Shown: positions 59,314 to 64,000 of the stretch, piece after piece
Numbering within the stretch: the first letter of the stretch is position 1
Layout of the letters: every line of letters begins with the position of its first letter
Assembly (NCBI GenBank): GCA_035776735.1
Contig: DASSSO010000021.1
Span: forward strand, 51,715-115,714
Direction of reading: 5' to 3'
Length of the DNA: 64,000 nt
From: JACDAN01 sp035776735
GTDB lineage: Bacteria > Actinomycetota > Thermoleophilia > Gaiellales > Gaiellaceae
Translations under genes and position numbers: made by a program
Notes under the pieces: generated by a model
Databases searched by the model: none
Told to the model about the DNA's origin: nothing
What the model saw: only the letters and a program-made list of their open reading frames with translations

Positions 59314-60401
59314 TCGCGCTACCGCGGCCGCCCTTCGCGCACCTGCTCGCGCTCAGCGACCGGCGAGGCGTGTTCGAGCACGCGTGCGGCGCGGTGCCGA
59401 GACGGGAGCACGGCTACTGCACGGACGACGTGGCCCGCGCGCTCGTCGCCATCCTCCGCGAGCCGCTTCGGCCACCGGCGCTCGAGCGCCTCGCCTCGAC
59501 CTGCCTCGCGTTCGTCTCGAGCGCGCAGCTGCCCGACGGGCGCTTCCGCTCGCGTCTCTCGAGCGACGGTCACTGGCTTGCCGAGCCGGGGTCGAACGAC
59601 ACCGTCGGCCGAGCCCTCCTCGGGCTGGCCGTCGCGGCGACATCCGCGACCAGCCCCGCCAACCGCAGGAGCGCGCTTGCCCGGTTTGACGCGAGCGCCG
59701 GCTTCGACGCGGACTCGCCGCGCGCGAATGCGCTCGCGACGCTCGCAGCCGCCGAGGTTCTCGAGGGGATTCCCGGCCATGCGCCCGCCGAGCGCCTCCT
59801 GGAGACGTCCGCGGTGCGTCTCGGCAGCCTGGGCGAGGACGACGGCTGGCCGTGGCCGGAAGCTCGTCTCGCGTACGCGAACGCGCTGCTCGCCGAGGGG
59901 CGGATCGCAGCCGGTGTCGCGCTCGGGGAGCCGCGGCGTGCCGCCGAGGGCCTAGGGCTGCTCGAGTGGCTCGTTCGCGTCGAGTCGAAGGGGAGCCGGT
60001 TCAGCTTCACGCCGGTCGGTGGCTGGGCGCCCGGCGAGCCGCGCCCGGGCTTCGATCAGCAGCCGATCGAGGCGGTCGCGATGGCCGAGGCGTGCAGCCG
60101 CGCGTTCGCCGTCACGGGCGAGCCGCAGTGGGCCGAGACCACGCTGCGGGCCGCCGCCTGGTTCCTCGGCGAGAACGACGCGGGCGCCTTCCTGCTGAAC
60201 CTGTTCACGGGCGGCTGCCACGACGGCCTGGAGCCCGGCGGGTGCAACCTGAACCAGGGCGCCGAGTCGACGCTGGCCATGATCGGCGCGCTCCAGCACG
60301 CACGCCGCCTTCAGGCGGCCGCTCGCAGCGCTCCCACTATCTCCCGCGCATCCACGGTGGCGGCGCCGACGCACCGGTCGGCAGCCCCGTACGTGAGGTA
60401 G
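59310..60401 (+). CDS. Glycosidase-like helical-barrel protein
   Basis: 363 aa, ATG overlapping the GT4 stop. Repeated helical pairs with HGYCTDDVARALVAIL, AEPGSNDTVGRALLGLAVAA, GWPWPEARLAYANALLAEG and FDQQPIEAVAMAEACSRAF, as in (alpha/alpha) toroid enzymes that act on mannosides or similar glycans. Not assigned to a named family. The last 30 residues overlap the convergent GH130 gene by 91 bases, so its tail is probably not essential. Confidence 0.7.
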   Translation: MIALPRPPFAHLLALSDRRGVFEHACGAVPRREHGYCTDDVARALVAILREPLRPPALERLASTCLAFVSSAQLPDGRFRSRLSSDGHWLAEPGSNDTVGRALLGLAVAATSATSPANRRSALARFDASAGFDADSPRANALATLAAAEVLEGIPGHAPAERLLETSAVRLGSLGEDDGWPWPEARLAYANALLAEGRIAAGVALGEPRRAAEGLGLLEWLVRVESKGSRFSFTPVGGWAPGEPRPGFDQQPIEAVAMAEACSRAFAVTGEPQWAETTLRAAAWFLGENDAGAFLLNLFTGGCHDGLEPGGCNLNQGAESTLAMIGALQHARRLQAAARSAPTISRASTVAAPTHRSAAPYVR

Positions 60402-61315
60402 ATCGTGCCGTCGTCGAGGAGCTCCGCTCCCTGGATGAAGACGACCTCGTCGACGTCGCCGGCGCGCTCCCAGGAGAGCTCCGGCTGCATCGTCGGCCGT
60501 GGGAGCGCCGACAGGACGCGACCGGTCTCGTGATCGAGCAGCGCCACCCGCATCGTGTAGCGGCCGCCGGCCTCGCGCTCGTGGTAGAAGAGGACGAGAT
60601 CGCCGTCGACCTCGACGGGGGGTGCGCCCGCGCCGACCCCGAGCGCACCCGGGGACGGGCGGATGACCGTGTGGCGGTCGAGTCCGCTCATGTGCTCGTC
60701 CCAGTAGCCCGGCGAGGGCTCCCAGAGGTCGTCGAGCGAGTCGAAGATCGCGAGCTGGATGTTCGGGTGCACGCGGTGCAGGAACGCGACCCGGCCGTCA
60801 CGGAGGTTGAAGACGACGGCATCCTTGTTCGGAACCCCGTCGGGACCGAGCACGCGACCCGACGTCCGGTTGAGGAAGAACCGCCCACCGGCGAAGCCGA
60901 GCCTATGACCGCCGATCCTCCACGGCTCACCCGACGCCGGGGAGGGAAGGTGCGTGTAGGTCATCACGACGCGCTCCACGTCGCCGCTGCGGACTCGCTG
61001 CACCCGAGGATCCTCGTACGCGCACACGGCGTCTCCCGCGGCCCGAGCGAGCACCTGCTGGAACGCGTACGTCCGGCCACCGTCGGAGGAGGTCAAGACG
61101 AGGATGTCGGAGACGTAGCCGAGGAAGCGCGGGCCGTCGCCCGAGTTACGACGGTACCCCTCGCGTACGCCACGCGCGAACAGGTGAAACGTCCCGTCCT
61201 GCACGATGAGGCCGGCGTTGAAGATCGGCCCGTACCCCGCGACGGCGCCGGCCTCGACGATCGGCACGTCGCTCAGGCGGGTGGCTTGCGGGCCGGATTG
61301 AACGGATCTGGTCAT
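60311..61315 (-). CDS. GH130-type glycoside phosphorylase-like protein
   Basis: 334 aa from an ATG at 61313-61315; ATGs at 61360 and 61396 are alternatives. Five-bladed beta-propeller pattern: GYGPIFNAGLIVQDGTFHLFARGVREG, CAYEDPRVQRV, YTHLPSPASGEPW, NKDAVVF, YHEREAGG, GDVDEVVFIQGAELLDDGTIYLTYGAADRCVGAATV. GH130 enzymes phosphorolyse beta-mannosides. It differs clearly from the divergent neighbour, so the two are probably not recent duplicates. Confidence 0.82.
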   Translation of the reverse strand: MTRSVQSGPQATRLSDVPIVEAGAVAGYGPIFNAGLIVQDGTFHLFARGVREGYRRNSGDGPRFLGYVSDILVLTSSDGGRTYAFQQVLARAAGDAVCAYEDPRVQRVRSGDVERVVMTYTHLPSPASGEPWRIGGHRLGFAGGRFFLNRTSGRVLGPDGVPNKDAVVFNLRDGRVAFLHRVHPNIQLAIFDSLDDLWEPSPGYWDEHMSGLDRHTVIRPSPGALGVGAGAPPVEVDGDLVLFYHEREAGGRYTMRVALLDHETGRVLSALPRPTMQPELSWERAGDVDEVVFIQGAELLDDGTIYLTYGAADRCVGAATVDAREIVGALRAAA

Positions 61316-61394
61316 TCTCTCGGGGTGTGCATGGTGCCCGCTCCGGGCGGGCTGCTGCATTCCAACCTTGGTATCGGACGGAGGAGGACTCCCC

Positions 61395-62339
61395 ATGACG
61401 ACACATAAGCGTCCGGAGCTCTTCACGCGCTACGGCGGGAACCCGATCCTCACGGCGCAGCACTGGCCGCGCACCGTCAACTCGGTGTTCAACCCCGCGG
61501 CGGCGCTCGTCGACGCCGAGACGCTGCTCCTCGTTCGCGTCGAGGAGCGCACCGGCATCTCCCACCTCTGCGTCGCCCGCAGCGCCGACGGGCTCACGGA
61601 CTGGGTCGTCGAGGAAGACCGCGCGATGCTCCCGCTGCTCGACTCGGACGCCGAGCGCTACGGCATCGAGGATCCCCGCATCACCTGCTGTGGGGACGAG
61701 CGGCTGATCGTCTACACGGGGTACTCGTCCGGCGGCCCGCTCGTGTGCCTGGCCGCGACCCGCGACTTTCGCACCTTCGAGCGGCGCGGAGTGCTCATGC
61801 CTCCGGACGACAAGGACGCGGCGCTCTTCCCTGTGCGCTTCGGCGAGCGCTGGGCGCTCATCCACCGCCCGACCTCGGCCACACCCAGGCAGACGGCGCA
61901 CATCTGGATCTCCTGGAGCCCCGACCTGCGCCACTGGGGCGACCACCAGATCCTCCTCGCGGCGCGCGACGGAGGCTGGTGGGACGCCCACAAGGTGGGG
62001 CTCTCCACCCCACCCCTCCTCACCCCGGAGGGGTGGCTCCTCCTCTACCACGGCGTCCGGCAGACGGCGGCGGGAGCGATCTACCGGCTCGGGCTCGCGC
62101 TTCTCGACCGCGAGCGCCCGGATCGCGTGCTCGCCCGCTCGCGCGAGTGGGTGTTCGGCCCGGACGCGCCCTACGAGCGCTCGGGCGACGTCGACCAGGT
62201 GGTGTTCCCGTGCGGCTGGGTGCTGCTCGAAGACGGCGACACGCTCCGGCTCTACTACGGCGCCGCCGACACGTCCGTCTGCGTCGCGACCGCGAGCCTC
62301 TCCGCCCTCTTGGCGTGGCTCGCTCGCCACTCCGGGTAG
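61395..62339 (+). CDS. GH130-type beta-mannoside phosphorylase-like protein
   Basis: 314 aa from the ATG at 61395 with GGAGGAGG upstream. YGGNPILTAQHWP, SVFNPAAALVDAETLLLVRVEERTG, GIEDPRITCCGDE, KDAALFP, WDAHKVG, YHGVRQT and GDVDQVVFPCGWVLLEDGDTLRLYYGAADTSVCVATA are the GH130 landmarks, with the catalytic Asp in EDPR. It is divergent from the other GH130-type gene across 79 bases. Confidence 0.88.
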   Translation: MTTHKRPELFTRYGGNPILTAQHWPRTVNSVFNPAAALVDAETLLLVRVEERTGISHLCVARSADGLTDWVVEEDRAMLPLLDSDAERYGIEDPRITCCGDERLIVYTGYSSGGPLVCLAATRDFRTFERRGVLMPPDDKDAALFPVRFGERWALIHRPTSATPRQTAHIWISWSPDLRHWGDHQILLAARDGGWWDAHKVGLSTPPLLTPEGWLLLYHGVRQTAAGAIYRLGLALLDRERPDRVLARSREWVFGPDAPYERSGDVDQVVFPCGWVLLEDGDTLRLYYGAADTSVCVATASLSALLAWLARHSG

Positions 62340-62355
62340 CAGTCGCCGAGCGGTC

Positions 62356-62405
62356 GCGTAGTTCTCCGAACCGTGTCCGGAGGGATCCCACGATGCGAAT
62401 CCGCG
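62356..62405 (+). promoter_or_regulatory. Third copy of the conserved upstream block
   Basis: GCGTAGTTCTCCG, then 18 bases, then CCCACGATGCGAATCCGCG: same order and spacing as in front of the two dehydrogenase genes, here reading toward the acyl-CoA ligase, 81 bases before its start. The right end (TACCTT) is not conserved. Confidence 0.55.
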
Positions 62406-62485
62406 GTCGGTCCGGTCATCCTGGAGCCGACCCGTTAACCGGAATCGGGCACCCCTATGCGGGCGCTTCCGAAGGAGGATCGACG

Positions 62486-64000
62486 ATGACGGCCACTGCT
62501 GAACGGACGATCGCGGAGGTGTGGCGCCGCGCGGTCGCAGAGCCCGCCCCAGTTCCACCCTTCCTCGTCAAGCGAGGATCGGACTGGCAGGAGATGAGCT
62601 GGGAGGAGGCGGGGCGTACCGTCGACGAGCTCGCCGCCGGCTTCCTCTCGCTCGGAATCGAGAAGGGGGATCGCGTCGCCATCCTCTGCCGCACGCGAGT
62701 CGAGTGGACGCTCTGCGACTACGCGCTCATCTCGATCGGCGCCGTCGTCGCCCCGATCTACGCGACCAGCTCGACCGCCGACGCAGTGCACATCCTCGCC
62801 GACTCGGGCTCGAAGCTCCTCGTCTGCGAGAACGCCGAAGGCTACGCCAAGATCGAGCGCGCTCGGGGCGAGCTGTGGGCGTTGGAGGCCGTCGTCGCCG
62901 TCGAGGACTTCCCCGGCGCCGAGTACACGCTGGAGTCGGTGCGCGAGCACGGCCGCGAGCGCCTGAGCCGCGATCCGCTCGCGGTCGACGAGGCGCGCGC
63001 CAAGGTCGGCGAGCACGATCTCGCCACCCTGGTGTACACGTCGGGAACGACCGGGCCGCCGAAGGGCTGCATGCACACGCACCTCAACTGGTGGACGATG
63101 GTCGAGTCGATCAGCAAGGTGCCCGGCGTGCTCGTACCGGGCGACCGGACCGTCCTCTTCCTGCCCCTCGCGCACGCGTTCGCGCGCATGGTGCAGTTCG
63201 TCGGCGCCCGCTCGGGCATCACGATCGCGTACGTCCCCGACCCGTCCGGCATCGTGCCTGCGTTGGGGGCCGTGAGACCGACGATCTTCCCCGCCGTGCC
63301 GCGCGTCTTCGAGACCGTGTACCGCACCGTGCAGGCACGCTTCGAGGCCGCGCACGGCCCGCGCCGGCGACTCGTCGACTGGGCGCTCGGAGTCGGGCGC
63401 GAGGCGAGCGAGCGCCGTCAGGCCGGTCAGGCGCTCGGGCGGCGGCTCGCCGTCCAGCATGCGCTCGCCGACAGGCTCGTGTTCTCGAAGGTGAAGGGGC
63501 GCCTCGGCGGGAAGATGCGCGTCGTCGTCTCGGGCGGCGCGCCGCTCGCGCCCGATATCGCGCGCTTCTTCCACTCGCTCGACATCCTCATCCTCGAGGG
63601 CTACGGCCTGACCGAGTGCACGACCGCCGCGACCTTCAACCGCCCCGACGGCTTCCGCTTCGGGACAGTCGGCCAGGCGATGCCCGGCGTCGAGGTGAAG
63701 GTCGCAGACGACAGCGAGATCCTCGTTCGCGGCGAGAACGTGTTCCTCGGCTACTGGGCCAACGAGGCCGCCACGGACGCCGTCCTCGACGAGGACGGCT
63801 GGCTGCGAACCGGCGACCTCGGCACCTTCGACGAGGACGGCTTCCTCACGATCAGCGGGCGCATCAAGGACATCATCGTCACGAGCGAGGGCAAGAACAT
63901 CTCGCCGGCGAACATCGAGAACGCGCTCAAGGCCTCGCCCTACGTGGCGGAGGCGCTCGTCGTCGGCGACGGCAGGCCGCACCTCGCGGTGCTGATCGAC
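62486..64000 (+). CDS. Long-chain acyl-CoA ligase (AMP-forming), 3' end outside window
   Basis: 505 codons are visible from an ATG with GAAGGAGG upstream; the frame is open at the window edge. P-loop YTSGTTGPPKG near 188, then VVVSGGAPLAPDIARFF, LEGYGLTECTTAATFN, WLRTGDLGTFDEDGFLTISGRIKDIIVTSEGKNISP. This is the FadD15-like branch of fatty-acyl-CoA ligases (AMP-dependent). Only the last 90-100 residues of the C-terminal domain should be missing. Confidence 0.92.
   Translation, partial: MTATAERTIAEVWRRAVAEPAPVPPFLVKRGSDWQEMSWEEAGRTVDELAAGFLSLGIEKGDRVAILCRTRVEWTLCDYALISIGAVVAPIYATSSTADAVHILADSGSKLLVCENAEGYAKIERARGELWALEAVVAVEDFPGAEYTLESVREHGRERLSRDPLAVDEARAKVGEHDLATLVYTSGTTGPPKGCMHTHLNWWTMVESISKVPGVLVPGDRTVLFLPLAHAFARMVQFVGARSGITIAYVPDPSGIVPALGAVRPTIFPAVPRVFETVYRTVQARFEAAHGPRRRLVDWALGVGREASERRQAGQALGRRLAVQHALADRLVFSKVKGRLGGKMRVVVSGGAPLAPDIARFFHSLDILILEGYGLTECTTAATFNRPDGFRFGTVGQAMPGVEVKVADDSEILVRGENVFLGYWANEAATDAVLDEDGWLRTGDLGTFDEDGFLTISGRIKDIIVTSEGKNISPANIENALKASPYVAEALVVGDGRPHLAVLID

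Noticed and set aside
58227..60401. 724-codon plus-strand frame as one fused protein
   Set aside because: The first half is a shifted-frame shadow of the glycosyltransferase; the real gene begins at the ATG at 59310 that overlaps that gene's stop.
1..64000. tRNA or rRNA genes as integration target
   Set aside because: No stretch with tRNA arms plus a TTCRANY loop or rRNA-like sequence was recognised near the integrase or elsewhere; a covariance-model search would be decisive.

Overview
The window is GC-rich DNA with very compact gene packing, many GTG starts and many 4-base stop/start overlaps (ATGA, GTGA). Gene content fits an actinobacterium, and the mixture (SARP-type regulator, Tad pilus without a secretin, DUF1918, UspA/CBS stress proteins, no outer-membrane genes) suggests a deep-branching class such as Thermoleophilia; that placement is inference. 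No rRNA, tRNA or CRISPR array was seen. Both ends cut through genes: a TPR protein at the left edge and an acyl-CoA ligase at the right edge.

1-10 kb, signalling and defence-like genes. After a TPR fragment, a GGDEF protein and a zinc-ribbon/NERD protein comes a minus-strand operon for a bacterial ubiquitin-like system: an 86-aa ubiquitin-like protein ending exactly in Gly-Gly, a predicted metal-binding partner, a JAB/JAMM peptidase, an E1-like adenylating enzyme, a sigma-like protein and a 78-aa protein, nearly all joined by stop/start overlaps. Immediately upstream lies an AbiEi/AbiEii toxin-antitoxin pair whose promoter carries four evenly spaced half-sites. The Ubl operon and the nearby DUF2188 gene share a promoter of the form GGCGGGAAT-N17-TATAMC.

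10-34.7 kb, a composite element. Minus-strand Tad-type pilus genes (CpaB, CpaE, CpaF, TadB, TadC, a Flp-like peptide, three TadE/G-like pseudopilins, a lipoprotein and a secreted protein) end in a membrane-anchored SARP/BTAD regulator. Plus-strand type IV secretion genes (VirB2-like pilin, VirB6-like channel, PrgI, VirB4, lytic enzyme, coupling ATPase) are followed by a repeat microprotein, a replication-relaxation protein, two paralogous DNA methyltransferases, an excisionase-like protein and a tyrosine integrase. No relaxase was found. Three 29-bp clusters of heptamers (7-4-7-4-7) at the heads of the two arms are the binding geometry expected for a SARP regulator, suggesting that pilus and secretion arms are co-regulated. 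Broken permease genes lie at the integrase-side end.

35-58 kb, a stress or low-oxygen-type cluster: two zinc alcohol dehydrogenases, CBS and UspA proteins, a GNAT/acyl-CoA synthetase fusion, a SulP transporter, two flavocytochrome-like reductases, a glycolipid glycosyltransferase/acyltransferase pair, a GAF-type histidine kinase with a NarL-type regulator, a site-2 protease and PsiE. The two dehydrogenase genes and the terminal acyl-CoA ligase share an unusual conserved upstream block, so they may form one regulon.

58-64 kb, carbohydrate and lipid metabolism: a GT4 glycosyltransferase, a helical-barrel-like protein, two divergent GH130-type proteins and the start of a long-chain acyl-CoA ligase.
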